DNA from: Raoultibacter timonensis | GTDB lineage: Bacteria; Actinomycetota; Coriobacteriia; Coriobacteriales; Eggerthellaceae | DNA length: 64,000 bases | NCBI RefSeq assembly: GCF_900240215.1 | Contig: NZ_LT964681.1 | Coordinates: 364,368-428,367, forward strand | Direction: 5' to 3' | Shown here: positions 36,246 to 45,468 of the stretch, one piece after another | How the letters are laid out: every line of letters begins with the position of its first letter | Position numbering within the stretch: position 1 is the first letter of the stretch | Notes under the pieces: generated by a model | Databases searched by the model: none | What the model saw: only the letters and a program-made list of their open reading frames with translations | What the model was told of the DNA's origin: nothing | Translations under genes and position numbers: made by a program

Positions 36246-36603
36246 TTCGCTTCCTTTCTCGCTCTGCCGCCGCCAACGCGATCGTATCGCCCTGAGCGAA
36301 CCATTCGTCGCAAGGATCATGTTGCCGCTCGATCGTCGCAAGCGCCCCCCGACACCCCGTCAAACGATTCGGGCCGATGGCGCGCACGGATCGCAGCACC
36401 TTGCCCGAACGATCGACGAAGGCGATGTCGAGCGAATAGGCCATCCCGAAGGTATGCACTCTGCGACAGGGTACGAGCAGCAGCGCCCCCTCAAAAGAGC
36501 GCGTGCCGAGCAAGCCTTTCGCCCGCGCCGCCATCGTGGCTGCAACCAGCACAGGCGAAACCCTGAAGCCGCCACTGCGCGCATCAGCCACCTCCTCATC
36601 CAC
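36208..36603 (-). CDS. DUF192-family protein within the tad operon
   Basis: A 131-residue protein with the DUF192 core: RAKGLLGTRSF, then PCRRVHTFGMAYSLDIAFVDRSGKVLRSVRAIGPNR. The arginine/glycine and H-T-FGM-x2-x-DIAF motifs are the family's conserved surface. Function is not established, though DUF192 genes are often found with tad pilus loci. GTG 36603 is chosen because AGGAGG lies 6 bp upstream; it begins 10 bp after the previous gene's stop. It overlaps the zinc-ribbon gene by 38 bp. Confidence 0.75.
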   Translation of the reverse strand: MDEEVADARSGGFRVSPVLVAATMAARAKGLLGTRSFEGALLLVPCRRVHTFGMAYSLDIAFVDRSGKVLRSVRAIGPNRLTGCRGALATIERQHDPCDEWFAQGDTIALAAAERERKRSERMSSVQGYDV

Positions 36604-36613
36604 TACGAACCTC

Positions 36614-37120
36614 CTAACGAACTTGAACGACCACGGCGACAAGCTCGCCGACCTCGGAACACGAAAGCAGGAGCCACCGATACGAACCGCTTCCCTTCAC
36701 GAACGTCCCAACATGTGCCTGACCGCTTTCGACGAAGGCCCATCCCCGGTCAGCGAGCTCGGATGAGAGGCGGCTAAACGATTCGGCGGCGCTGCCTTTT
36801 CCAACCATGCCGACGATCGTTCCGTCTTCGGTAGCAAGCGCCTCGTCGAAAACCCCCATGCCGAACGCTTCGCGGGCAAACGCCTCGGGCACCTCCCGAA
36901 CAAAACCCTTCGCCTCGGCGATACCCTCAATCGAAAAAGCACATGCCGAACCGTCTACCGGTTTCACGCTCAATGCATCCGAAAGCTCGACCTCGCATCC
37001 CCGGGTAGCCCGATCGCCCGTCCCAGAAGAGCCCGCCCGGTCTCCCACACCGTCGAAGGCAACGGCTCCGGCAACCGCGGCCAGGATAAAGGCGACCGCC
37101 CACATGAGCCTCCCTCTCAT
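36614..37120 (-). CDS. Membrane-anchored or secreted protein of the tad operon
   Basis: A 168-residue protein with an N-terminal hydrophobic helix (RGRLMWAVAFILAAVAGAVAF) acting as signal or anchor, followed by an extracytoplasmic domain with no recognised family. Its ATG overlaps the TadE-like gene's stop codon (ATGA), and DUF192 follows after 10 bp, so it is firmly part of the pilus operon. Possible roles are pilus assembly or a minor surface component. Confidence 0.65.
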   Translation of the reverse strand: MRGRLMWAVAFILAAVAGAVAFDGVGDRAGSSGTGDRATRGCEVELSDALSVKPVDGSACAFSIEGIAEAKGFVREVPEAFAREAFGMGVFDEALATEDGTIVGMVGKGSAAESFSRLSSELADRGWAFVESGQAHVGTFVKGSGSYRWLLLSCSEVGELVAVVVQVR

Positions 37121-37584
37121 AGCAGCACCCCCGGCTTGTAGGTGTCGACCGTCAAGGAAACCGAATGCTCGAGCACAGGAAGAGCAACCCCGAACACCGA
37201 TGATTTGAGGCCGAGGCCGAAAAGCGTGGGGGCAAAGCGCACCGCTGCCGTAAACCGCGTATGCCCCGCCGCTGCGCCCTCTGCCGTCACATCGATGGAA
37301 AGGTTGTCCCGCTCGAACGACCCTTCGAGCGTGTCCGCTACCAGGGCAACGCTGTTGTCGAGCGTTTGCCCGTAGGCAGGCGAAGCAGCGCAGATGCGCA
37401 CCGCATCGCGGGCGAGGCGGTCGAACGCCGCACAATCCGAAAAGAAGAGCAAAGCGTTTACCGCGATGACCGCCACGATGACGAAGACGGGAAACGCCAC
37501 CGCGAACTCAACCGTCATCTGCCCCGAATCATCCCGATGCTTCCTCGAAACAGCTGCACGTCCGCATATCGCCGCTACTCCCAT
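37117..37584 (-). CDS. TadE-like pseudopilin
   Basis: A 155-residue protein with a basic N-terminus, then the TadE signature GQMTVEFAVAFPVFVIVAVIAVNALLFFSDCAAFDRLARDAVR (residues 21-63), where Glu at +5 after the Gly marks a prepilin-like cleavage and assembly helix. The rest is an extracytoplasmic beta-rich domain. TadE-type pseudopilins support Flp pilus assembly. The gene overlaps the preceding TadG-like gene by 10 bp. Confidence 0.8.
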   Translation of the reverse strand: MGVAAICGRAAVSRKHRDDSGQMTVEFAVAFPVFVIVAVIAVNALLFFSDCAAFDRLARDAVRICAASPAYGQTLDNSVALVADTLEGSFERDNLSIDVTAEGAAAGHTRFTAAVRFAPTLFGLGLKSSVFGVALPVLEHSVSLTVDTYKPGVLL

Positions 37585-39821
37585 CTGCGAACACCTCCCG
37601 CCTGTGCGTACACCGCTCTCATCTTGTCGATGGAACCCTGCACAGCCCGTCCGGCTATCGACGCGACTGCAGGCGGCAAGGCGAGCGTCAGCGGAATCGA
37701 CGGGCCCGCTTCGCCGAACGGCTCGATAACCGCAATCTCGATCCCCCGCTCAAAACCGTCGAGAGCCTCAAGAGACGACGACTCGAATACCGAGAGGGCC
37801 GTTGTAAACAGGTCGGCTCCGGCAGCATCGCCAAGGGCAACGCAGTCTTCCTTCGCCTTCAGCAATGCGGAGGAAAACCCCGATGCATCGGAAGCGAGCA
37901 CATGAGCCGTGTTGACGAGCACCGGCTTAGGCGAATCGAGCTCGGCGGGACTCAGCCCCAACGAACCGACCGCATTCGAAAAGGCATTCGCCGCCCATGT
38001 TCCGAGCCCGCTTTCGCTTGCAAGCGGCATCTGCGACAGCGCGCTCTCGATACCTCGCTCAAGCGACTCCATTCCACCTGCATAGCAAGACAGAAGAGCC
38101 GACCACAGATCGAGCACGATGCCGAGGGGCATCGCCGCGCCGCCCGCAACATCCGCATCAACGTTGTCGAGCAAAGCGGTGATGACCGTTTCGCCTTCGC
38201 TCGGATCGTCGCTTGCAAGCGCGGCGGCGGAAACGGCGGCGCGCGCTCCGACCGATGCGTTTCCTTTGACGAACGCACTCGGAAATCGCGTAGCAGCCGA
38301 AACGTCGGCAAGGTCGGCCGCAAAGGCCACGGCACCGTAGCGCCCCGGCGGCCGCGATTCGATGCGGTACGACATCGCATCGAAAAGAGCGCCGTCAACA
38401 TCGTCGAGCAGATTCTTCGTAAGCGTTTTCACCTCCTCGGCATAAGGGCGCGCCTTTTCGCGTGCTTTCTGGTATGCGTCCGCCGCTTCCGCCACGATGT
38501 TGTAATGGTATTCGAATCCGTTATCGATCGAGGTCGATGCCGAAGCGACCTTCCCCAGACTCGCCGCAGTGAATCCGCATGCCGAGCAGGTAACGAACCG
38601 CCCTGCCTCCATCTGCGCCAAAGATCCGGCGCCCGCAGCCTGCCCGCCCGAAACACCCGGGCAGCCCGCCCACGCATGCATGACGGCTCCGCCCTCGCTA
38701 TCGATCGTCACCGGATAGACCGCTTCGGTAAACAGATCGGTGCGCCGCATTTGTTCGGTATTCTTCGGCAAGAGGGGAAACCGGGCTTCGAACGAGTCCT
38801 CGTCTTCCCGAACGTACCCCTTCCCGATTTCCTCGACAGCGAAGCGATAGTATCTCGTTCGAAGCGCCGATCGAGCCTGCTCCTCAACCGACGCTCCTTC
38901 GGGTGCCTCCTGCGCGAGCCGCGCGGGATAATACGCCTGCGCACGCTTAAGCGCGACCGAAAAGCTCCACGTATCGACACTGCGGTACAGCGGGTTGTCC
39001 TTTGCGGACAGCCCCGCAAGATGCCCGGCTCTTTCATACATGCAATAGCCCGGGTCGTTTCCGCAATCGGCCATAAAAGCCTTTTCCTTCTCGGCCTTCG
39101 CTTCACCCGAAGCTTCTTCGGCGGCTTCGGCGGCTTCCTTTATCCGGGCCTCGTTCTCCTCCACGTTGTTTGCAAGCTCCTTCGCGGAATCGAGCGAACC
39201 GACCTCGATGGCGTCCCCCTCGATAGGAAGTACTACTGCGAACCCGAAGTACTCGGTTCCCGCCGAGACGTCGGAGTTCGCCTGGACGATCGATGCGGCG
39301 TTCGCTGCGGCAAGAAACGGAAGGAACGCCTGAAACCGATTCAGACCCGATGCGGCGCGTCGCGCAAACGTATTTCTCGCATCGATGACATCCGTCGCCG
39401 CCTTGATGAGCTTATCCGCTAAAGGAGCGGTTGCAGGCGTGCAGAGCGCCGCTATGCCGAGGCCCATCGTTGCGATGCCCGTAAGCGACATCGTCAGCAC
39501 GAGAGCATCGCACAACCTCACAACGATGGAGAACTCCGCAACCTCGTTTTCGACTGCAAGCGCCGCAGCGTCGGCTACGTTCTGCACGTGGGAGCTCGTC
39601 GTCTCGATCTCGTACACCTGAGCGGTGGTAAAGATCAATGAAAGGGTTATGAGCAAGGCGAACACCATGCCTACCGTCGAAAATCCCTCTTCGGCATAGA
39701 AAACGCTTCTTCGACGATGCCGGGAAAGCGATTCGCCGGGTATCGGCCTCGGTGCACGGCGAACCGCCATCCGCATACTGCGGGCAACCATGTTTTTCAG
39801 CGCATCGAGCACAACGGCCAT
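37575..39821 (-). CDS. Large TadG/TadE-like pilus-assembly protein
   Basis: A 748-residue protein. It has a basic N-terminus, then a type-IV-pilin-like helix (EEGFSTVGMVFALLITLSLIFTTAQVYEIETTSSHVQNVADAAALAVENEVAEF), the pattern of Flp pilus TadE/TadG-like proteins in Actinobacteria. A further hydrophobic region follows at ~110-140. The remaining ~550 residues are an Ala/Glu-rich extracytoplasmic region with helical stretches (KELANNVEENEARIKEAAEAAEEASGEAKAEKEKAF) and scattered cysteines. ATG 39821 shares one base with the preceding stop codon and has GGGGGAG 8 bp upstream; further upstream ATGs lie inside that gene. The size is large for the group. Confidence 0.7.
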   Translation of the reverse strand: MAVVLDALKNMVARSMRMAVRRAPRPIPGESLSRHRRRSVFYAEEGFSTVGMVFALLITLSLIFTTAQVYEIETTSSHVQNVADAAALAVENEVAEFSIVVRLCDALVLTMSLTGIATMGLGIAALCTPATAPLADKLIKAATDVIDARNTFARRAASGLNRFQAFLPFLAAANAASIVQANSDVSAGTEYFGFAVVLPIEGDAIEVGSLDSAKELANNVEENEARIKEAAEAAEEASGEAKAEKEKAFMADCGNDPGYCMYERAGHLAGLSAKDNPLYRSVDTWSFSVALKRAQAYYPARLAQEAPEGASVEEQARSALRTRYYRFAVEEIGKGYVREDEDSFEARFPLLPKNTEQMRRTDLFTEAVYPVTIDSEGGAVMHAWAGCPGVSGGQAAGAGSLAQMEAGRFVTCSACGFTAASLGKVASASTSIDNGFEYHYNIVAEAADAYQKAREKARPYAEEVKTLTKNLLDDVDGALFDAMSYRIESRPPGRYGAVAFAADLADVSAATRFPSAFVKGNASVGARAAVSAAALASDDPSEGETVITALLDNVDADVAGGAAMPLGIVLDLWSALLSCYAGGMESLERGIESALSQMPLASESGLGTWAANAFSNAVGSLGLSPAELDSPKPVLVNTAHVLASDASGFSSALLKAKEDCVALGDAAGADLFTTALSVFESSSLEALDGFERGIEIAVIEPFGEAGPSIPLTLALPPAVASIAGRAVQGSIDKMRAVYAQAGGVRRWE

Positions 39822-40387
39822 CAGCGATCTCCCCCAACCCATGCACGAGGATCGCGGCCGGATTTCGACGAGCCGATCCACGACGGCTGCGTCGGCATTC
39901 GGCTCGAAGCTTCGATCGAGTATTCCCCCGAGGCATCCGTCATGCCGAGCAACGTAGCGCCCGTATCGACCAAAGGCAGCAGTTTTACCTTATTCGTAAT
40001 CGTCACCTGCACGTATTCGGATGACTCATCCCCCTCGACGTCAATAACCCACGAGCATGCGCCATCGTGGATATGAAACTGATCCTGCGGGGGCACGGCG
40101 GAGAGACGGCGCTTTACGTACGCGATGCACGCCTCGTCCGAGCTGCCCGCGGCGTCCGTCTTCGTCGCAAGCAGCCGACACCCCTCCGCAGCTGCCGAAC
40201 GCATAACCGTGAAATCGTACAGGATGATACCCGGTTGCACGAGCAACAGCAGGCAGAGAAACACCACGGGTATAAGATAGGCCGCCTCGACAGTGGCCTG
40301 GCCCCCTACATCGACACCGATAGCGCGCCCGACCCGAGACAACGTCCTCTGCCGAACAGCGTTTCGCAACCGCCCTCCCTCTTTCAT
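39821..40387 (-). CDS. TadE-family pilus assembly protein
   Basis: A 188-residue pseudopilin with the signature GGQATVEAAYLIPVVFLCLLLLVQPGIILYDFTVMRSAAAEGCRLLATKTD (residues 28-77), including the Glu at +5. The C-terminal part is extracytoplasmic and ends in a basic, proline-containing tail. A GAGGAGG site precedes the ATG. It sits between a short TadE-like gene and the large TadG-like gene. Confidence 0.85.
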   Translation of the reverse strand: MKEGGRLRNAVRQRTLSRVGRAIGVDVGGQATVEAAYLIPVVFLCLLLLVQPGIILYDFTVMRSAAAEGCRLLATKTDAAGSSDEACIAYVKRRLSAVPPQDQFHIHDGACSWVIDVEGDESSEYVQVTITNKVKLLPLVDTGATLLGMTDASGEYSIEASSRMPTQPSWIGSSKSGRDPRAWVGGDR

Positions 40388-40407
40388 GGCACCTCCTCAT
40401 CTATTCG

Positions 40408-40608
40408 TCAATACAGCAGCACGTCGGCCGCGGCACCCGGCGAACCTCGGCCAACGTGATGCGAGGCTCCCGCAGCCGCATGGGAAACGAAGAGGCCTTC
40501 ATCGAGAGCGTGCCATAAAACGGCGCACGCAACGACGATTGCAAGCAGCGCGAAGACGACGAGCGCGTACTCGACCGTCGCCTGACCGCACCCGCCTTTC
40601 AATCGCAC
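40408..40608 (-). CDS. Short TadE/Flp-like pseudopilin (start uncertain)
   Basis: About 66 residues, with the helix GGCGQATVEYALVVFALLAIVVACAVLWHALDEGLF at residues 5-40 and a short Gly/Ala/His-rich tail. The Gly-Gln-x3-Glu pattern matches prepilin-peptidase-processed pseudopilins. GTG 40608 fits between genes; an ATG at 40677 would overlap the Flp pilin gene by 32 bp and is the alternative. It may be a minor pilin. Confidence 0.65.
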   Translation of the reverse strand: MRLKGGCGQATVEYALVVFALLAIVVACAVLWHALDEGLFVSHAAAGASHHVGRGSPGAAADVLLY

Positions 40609-40645
40609 CCGAAATCCCGCTTTCCGGCCTTGATGCGTCGATTTG

Positions 40646-40858
40646 CTAAAGACCGTTGATGCCCGAAGCAATCGCATCCCAAAGCTCCTGAATCTTCGGC
40701 CTGAACAGCGTGATCGCGATAATTGCAATAACGACGAGCACACCGACGAGTATCGCGTATTCCGTCGTGCCCTGCCCACGCGTATCGCGGACGAGCGACC
40801 GAGCACGCCTGCGTGCCCCCATGAGAACCTTTCCCATCGTTTCTTTCATCTGGCCCAT
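40646..40858 (-). CDS. Flp-family type IVb pilin
   Basis: A 70-residue prepilin: a basic leader of ~28 residues ending RDTRG, then QGTTEYAILVGVLVVIAIIAITLF, the Flp pilin signature with Glu at +5 and the downstream Tyr of the conserved EY pair. The mature pilin would be about 42 residues. It is the major pilin candidate of this Tad system. It begins 6 bp after the TadC stop codon; ATG codons at residues 1, 4 and 8 are all possible starts. Confidence 0.9.
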   Translation of the reverse strand: MGQMKETMGKVLMGARRRARSLVRDTRGQGTTEYAILVGVLVVIAIIAITLFRPKIQELWDAIASGINGL

Positions 40859-40864
40859 ACGACC

Positions 40865-41809
40865 CTACATCCCTTCCATGAGATCGAGCATAATCGGACC
40901 GAGCACGAAGATCAGCATCGCCGGCAGAATGAGCGTACCCACAGGGATAAGCATCTTGACCGGCGCCTTGGCAACCCGTTCCTCCACTTCAGCCTTATGC
41001 ACGCTGCGCGCCTCCACTGCGGCGGATTCAAGCGTTTCCGCCAAAGAGGTTCCAAACCTCAACGACCGAACCACGTTCTCGACGATCCGCGAAAGCATGG
41101 CCGAATCGTACGAATCCGCCAGAGCCCGCAGCGCCTTCTCCCTCGAAACCAAACCGAGGGTCCATTGCTGGCGGGCTCGCTCGCAGTCCCGCGCAAAGCC
41201 TGAATCGAAATGCGTGCAGTACAACGCCAAAGCCCGATCGAACGATAGGCCGCTGCGCAAACCAAGCGCAACCACCTCTGCCATCTCACCGAGCTGCGAA
41301 CCGAGCCGCCCGCTCCGAAGACCCGCCTCTTTTCGCAATGCGCTGCCCAGCGCAAGCCATCCCGCAACCGAGCATCCGAAGCCGAGCAGCACTGCTAACT
41401 CGAGCGAGAACACCGACCCGCCAACCAAACCCACGCCGAAGTACAACAGCGCCAGACAGAGCCGTGCCGAGTCGAACCCGGCGCGGGTAAGGGTTGACCC
41501 GAGCCCCGCCCTGAGCGCCAGCGCGTCGAAGCGCTCGACCCGTTTGCCGGATAAAGCGTTGGCTCTTCGCCGAACCGATCCGAACGTCGGCCTGATGCTC
41601 TCCCGGCATGCAAGACCGATTTCCCATGCAGATACGCCGCCGCACTCCAGCCCCGCAAGCCCGTCGGCCCACGACCCGAGCAAACCTCCTTTAGCCTGCC
41701 GTTTCCGCTTTCGCGCCGTCGACCACCTAACGCATGCCCTTGAAACAACGTAGCCGATGCAGCCAGCGCTCACGCTTGCCAGCACCCCCATAGCACCAGT
41801 TGCATCCAC
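40865..41809 (-). CDS. tadC: TadC-like Flp pilus platform protein
   Basis: A 314-residue member of the type II secretion F family. The T2SSF domain lies in the C-terminal two thirds (GEMAEVVALGLRSGLSFDRALALY ... FGTSLAETLESAAVEARSVHKAEVEERVAKAPVKMLIPVGTLILPAMLIFVLGPIM). There are about four hydrophobic helices. The first helix and a divergent ~100-residue N-terminal region precede it. TadB and TadC form the inner-membrane platform driven by TadA. It starts 1 bp after the tadB stop. Confidence 0.88.
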   Translation of the reverse strand: MDATGAMGVLASVSAGCIGYVVSRACVRWSTARKRKRQAKGGLLGSWADGLAGLECGGVSAWEIGLACRESIRPTFGSVRRRANALSGKRVERFDALALRAGLGSTLTRAGFDSARLCLALLYFGVGLVGGSVFSLELAVLLGFGCSVAGWLALGSALRKEAGLRSGRLGSQLGEMAEVVALGLRSGLSFDRALALYCTHFDSGFARDCERARQQWTLGLVSREKALRALADSYDSAMLSRIVENVVRSLRFGTSLAETLESAAVEARSVHKAEVEERVAKAPVKMLIPVGTLILPAMLIFVLGPIMLDLMEGM

Positions 41810-41810
41810 G

Positions 41811-42785
41811 TTAATCGAACCCCACTTTCAGCATGCTTCTCACGCTGAGCACACCCGCCGCCTGCATGACAACAGCAATCGTTAAAAGAGCGACGCCCGC
41901 AGCGCCCGAGAAAAACGGCGCAAGGAAATCCTCGGTGATAAGCGAGAAAACCGCGATCAGAACGAACGGCAGAACCGTTACCACGCGAGCGGAGAGCTTC
42001 GCCTGAGCGGTCTGCACCTGCAAAGAACGCCGAAGCTCCAGATCGTTTTCAATCGAATCCCGTGCCGCCGCCAAAACCTGCCTCATGCTGCCGCCCGCAT
42101 CATGTTGAATCTCCAACGCAATGGCGACGAACGATAGTTCCGGCAAAGCCGCTTGCTTCCGAAACGAACCGAGCACCCTGCTCGGAGTTTCACCCATCTC
42201 GAGTTTGCGAGCCGCTTGGTCGAACACCGCATCAAGCGGTTCGGGCGATTCATCCGCAAGGTGCTGAAACGTTTGCAGAAGAGACAGGCCCGCGAAGAAG
42301 CACGATTCCATCGCGCGAAACACATCGGGCACACCCTCCCGCATTCTTCTTGTTCGGGATTCTCTGGCCCGTTCGACGAGAAACCACCCTGCAGCGCTCG
42401 CGCAAACGGCGGCGGCAATGCCGAACACGGGGGAAGACGCCACCATCGACCCGACGACGATCGCGCCAACCGAAGCGGCACACCAGATAGAGCAAAGGTT
42501 CTTCGCCGTTGTCGCATATCCCCGCATGGACGCCATCGCTTCGGCTTCGTCGAACGCCTTTGCGACAAACCCCACCTTCAACAGCGCACCCGCCAACGGC
42601 GCGAACCAGCCAACGCCGCGCCGAAGCAACGCCGCCGTATGCATGTCGTCTCCGATCGCTTTGCTGCGCGCTTTTTCGGACGCCCTCATACGGCGAATTC
42701 CCGCTACCGCCGACGGCAGGACCAAAGCTCCCGAAGCAAACGCGGTGCACAACGCTATCCACATGATCGCATCGGCTGCAGCCAT
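41811..42785 (-). CDS. tadB: TadB-like Flp pilus platform protein
   Basis: A 324-residue protein with the T2SSF domain at ~155-290 (MREGVPDVFRAMESCFFAGLSLLQTFQHLADESPEPL ... LEIQHDAGGSMRQVLAAARDSIENDLELRRSLQVQTAQAKLSARVVTVLPF) and about five helices. The start ATG 42785 has GGAGGT 6 bp upstream and lies 31 bp inside the end of the tadA gene. The longer frame upstream is contained within tadA. Confidence 0.9.
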   Translation of the reverse strand: MAAADAIMWIALCTAFASGALVLPSAVAGIRRMRASEKARSKAIGDDMHTAALLRRGVGWFAPLAGALLKVGFVAKAFDEAEAMASMRGYATTAKNLCSIWCAASVGAIVVGSMVASSPVFGIAAAVCASAAGWFLVERARESRTRRMREGVPDVFRAMESCFFAGLSLLQTFQHLADESPEPLDAVFDQAARKLEMGETPSRVLGSFRKQAALPELSFVAIALEIQHDAGGSMRQVLAAARDSIENDLELRRSLQVQTAQAKLSARVVTVLPFVLIAVFSLITEDFLAPFFSGAAGVALLTIAVVMQAAGVLSVRSMLKVGFD

Positions 42786-44074
42786 GCCGCCACCTCCGGA
42801 GCATCGCACGTTTTTTCGGGCTGTACGTCCATCCACGAAGGCATCGCATCCCAAGAACCCGGCACACCCGCATGAGCCCGCTCGAACAACGGCTTGACGC
42901 AGCATCCCGAATGCCCGCATGCATGATCAAGTTCCGCGATCTGCGATACGAACCTCACGCCATCCGCGCCGCGTGCTATCTGAACCATAAGATCGATGGC
43001 GCTCGCGATATGCGATTCGATAACATCGACCGGCAAATCGGCACCATAGCGAACCATGGTCGTCAGGCGCATCACGGCCTCCTCGGGCGCATTGGCATGA
43101 AGCGTTGTCATGGAACCGTCATGTCCGGTGTTCATAGCCTGAAGCATATCGAGCGCTTCGGCGCCGCGGCACTCCCCCACAACGATCCGATCGGGTCTCA
43201 TGCGCAACGCATTGATAACCAGATCCCTGATCGTGACTTCCCCTACCCCCTCTGCGTTTTTCGCCCTCGCCTCAAGACGAACGACGTGCGGATGCTCGAA
43301 AAACCTCAACTCGGCCGAATCCTCGATCGTAATGATGCGCTCTCGGTTCGGGATCTTGCATGACAGCGCATTGAGCAACGTGGTCTTTCCCGTTCCCGTT
43401 CCCCCGGAAACCGCTATGTTCTTGCGCAGGGCAACGGCTCGATCGAGAAACCGTCTCGCTTGCTCGTCGAGCGAACCGCCTGCAACCATATCCTCAAGCG
43501 TCATGACGCGTGCGGTGAACTTCCTAATCGTCATGACCGGTCCGTCGATCGAGAGCGGAGGTATGATCGCATGGACCCGATGGCCCTGAGGTAGCCGCGC
43601 ATCGACGGTGGGCGAAGCCTCGTCGATGCGTCTGCCGAGGGGACCGATAATGCGGTCGATCAGAGCACGCACCTGCTCGTCCGATGAAAACGATTGAGGG
43701 CTCTGATGCAAAATGCCCGCACGTTCGAAATAGACCGACTGCGTTGCGTTGACCATGATTTCGGATACCGATTCATCGTCGAGGAGCGCCTCGAGCGGCC
43801 CGAACCCGAACATACCGTCAAGAAGATCCCTCACAAGGCGCGCACGCTCGGCTGGCTCGACCCCCGACCACGCATCTCTTTGAAAAACCTGTCGGCACGC
43901 ACCTCTTATCTCGCTTTTAGCCAGATTGGGCTTCTGCGCAGCCTGTACGGCGATTTCGGCCGCAGGTATGAGCTCGTATACCGATGCGCGCAGCTTCTCG
44001 ACCAGAGAACCGCGATCGGGCGAACAAAGCTCCCCTTCGCTCCCGACACGGAGCGCTCTTCCCGTCAAAGACAT
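42755..44074 (-). CDS. tadA: TadA/CpaF-type secretion ATPase
   Basis: A 439-residue hexameric ATPase that powers Flp pilus extension and retraction. It has an N-terminal helical domain, the FGPLEALLDDESVSEIMVN segment (90-109) of the CpaF family, Walker A GGTGTGKTT (224-232), the Asp box (IITIEDSAELR), Walker B RPDRIVVGECRG and the TTLHAN His box. The C-terminal ~50 residues carry extra cysteines (CGHSGCCV) beyond the usual core. It overlaps tadZ by 10 bp and tadB by 31 bp. Confidence 0.93.
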   Translation of the reverse strand: MSLTGRALRVGSEGELCSPDRGSLVEKLRASVYELIPAAEIAVQAAQKPNLAKSEIRGACRQVFQRDAWSGVEPAERARLVRDLLDGMFGFGPLEALLDDESVSEIMVNATQSVYFERAGILHQSPQSFSSDEQVRALIDRIIGPLGRRIDEASPTVDARLPQGHRVHAIIPPLSIDGPVMTIRKFTARVMTLEDMVAGGSLDEQARRFLDRAVALRKNIAVSGGTGTGKTTLLNALSCKIPNRERIITIEDSAELRFFEHPHVVRLEARAKNAEGVGEVTIRDLVINALRMRPDRIVVGECRGAEALDMLQAMNTGHDGSMTTLHANAPEEAVMRLTTMVRYGADLPVDVIESHIASAIDLMVQIARGADGVRFVSQIAELDHACGHSGCCVKPLFERAHAGVPGSWDAMPSWMDVQPEKTCDAPEVAAWLQPMRSCG

Positions 44075-45468
44075 GCGGCCCGCCTTCCCTTCCGCCCGAG
44101 CGAGAACCGCTTTGCCCGACCGGGAACGGGAGCCGTACTATGCTCGGGGTTTTCGGGATTGCCGGGCAGGATGTCGATAAGGACGCGCTCGAGGCTTAAG
44201 CACAAATCGTTGCGAGAGCCTATCAAATCGAGCGGCAAGCCCGCCCCCAGCAACTCGTCAACCTCTTTGCCCCCATCCTTCAGCTCGACCGCATGCGATC
44301 CTCCCAACGAACACGCGACATCGAACGACGAGAACAGCGCATTCTTCGCACAGCGATTCACTGCGAAAACGAACGGGGTTGTCGCGATCCCGCATCGCGA
44401 GCACATCTCAAGAGCATGTTTGCCTGCACGAAGCGAAACGGCGCGCTGATCGACAAGGAAGAGCACGTGCGACGACCGCTCGAGAACCTGAGCAAGCGAC
44501 TCGTCCCAATGAGACGACGTGTTTACGATGACGACGTCGAATGAAGCGCTCGCCTGCTCAAGAATGCGAGCGATGCTTTCGCCTGCGAATTCCGACTGCT
44601 CGAGCCGTTTCGGCGCAGCCAGGAGCGCCGGATGCCGCCCATCGGAAACAAGTTTCTCGAGCTTCGTCTGATCGGCTACAACCTCGTCGAGCGTCAGGGG
44701 GTTCTCGACTCCCGCCATGTAGCGCATGTCGCCGAATTGCATATCGGCGTCAAGCAGAAGCGTCTTATACCCGAATCCTTGGGAGAAAAACGCCGCGAGC
44801 ACGGCGACCGTGCTTCGACCTGCGCCTCCGCTCGCGCTCACTACGGAAAGCGTACATGCGGATTTTTCGGACGACCCCTTTCTCGCCGTAGCACGAAACT
44901 CGCCGCACGACATGCTTGCAGGATCGGCGACCGACGACTGAACGGTCGCCCTCGCCCCCTCATTCAAACACGGGGAAACGGCGGAAGAGCATCCCCCAGC
45001 CGGTGCGATCGTCGGCAAATCGCGAAGGGGTTCGGTCGGCTCGCTTGCCGAGAAAGGCGGTCGGCAGTCGGCCGCTTGAAAGCAATCGTCGTCTCGGTCA
45101 TACGCATAGGAGCGCTTTCTTCGTCCGTACTGCGCGGCGAAATCGGGCTTGGTCAATGTCGCATCGATGCCGGCCGCGCTTGCCCGGCTTTTAAGCGAGC
45201 CTCCCCCATCGAACGCCAAGAGGCAAACGCGCTGTTCGCGGGTATCCTTTTTGATAGCGGCCGCAAGATTTATGGGCTCCATATCGTCACTTGAGGCAAT
45301 CCATACCTCTCGGATACCCTCTGCCTTTCGAAGAAAAGCACGCACTTCGACGGCGCTGCAAAACAGCCGCAACCAGGGTTGGGAGAGGAGGTTTTCGCCC
45401 TCGAGCCCGATCAGGTCAGGGCTCTTCACGCTTTCGGTATCCGCGCAAAGCACCACTTCAGGCCTCAT
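44065..45468 (-). CDS. tadZ: TadZ/CpaE-like pilus-localising ATPase
   Basis: A 467-residue protein. Residues ~1-120 are an atypical receiver-like domain (VVLCADTESVK ... LCLLAFDGGGSLKSRASAAGI), then a ~90-residue disordered linker, then a MinD/ParA-like ATPase domain. That domain has deviant Walker A SASGGAGRSTVAVLAA (~215), where the canonical GKGGxGKS appears as SGGAGRS, a Walker A' LLLDADMQFGD and NTSSHWDES. TadZ/CpaE marks the pole or site of pilus assembly. ATG 45468 has an AAGGAGGT site and overlaps the cpaB gene by 11 bp; the long upstream frame is not coding. Confidence 0.85.
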   Translation of the reverse strand: MRPEVVLCADTESVKSPDLIGLEGENLLSQPWLRLFCSAVEVRAFLRKAEGIREVWIASSDDMEPINLAAAIKKDTREQRVCLLAFDGGGSLKSRASAAGIDATLTKPDFAAQYGRRKRSYAYDRDDDCFQAADCRPPFSASEPTEPLRDLPTIAPAGGCSSAVSPCLNEGARATVQSSVADPASMSCGEFRATARKGSSEKSACTLSVVSASGGAGRSTVAVLAAFFSQGFGYKTLLLDADMQFGDMRYMAGVENPLTLDEVVADQTKLEKLVSDGRHPALLAAPKRLEQSEFAGESIARILEQASASFDVVIVNTSSHWDESLAQVLERSSHVLFLVDQRAVSLRAGKHALEMCSRCGIATTPFVFAVNRCAKNALFSSFDVACSLGGSHAVELKDGGKEVDELLGAGLPLDLIGSRNDLCLSLERVLIDILPGNPENPEHSTAPVPGRAKRFSLGRKGRRAACL

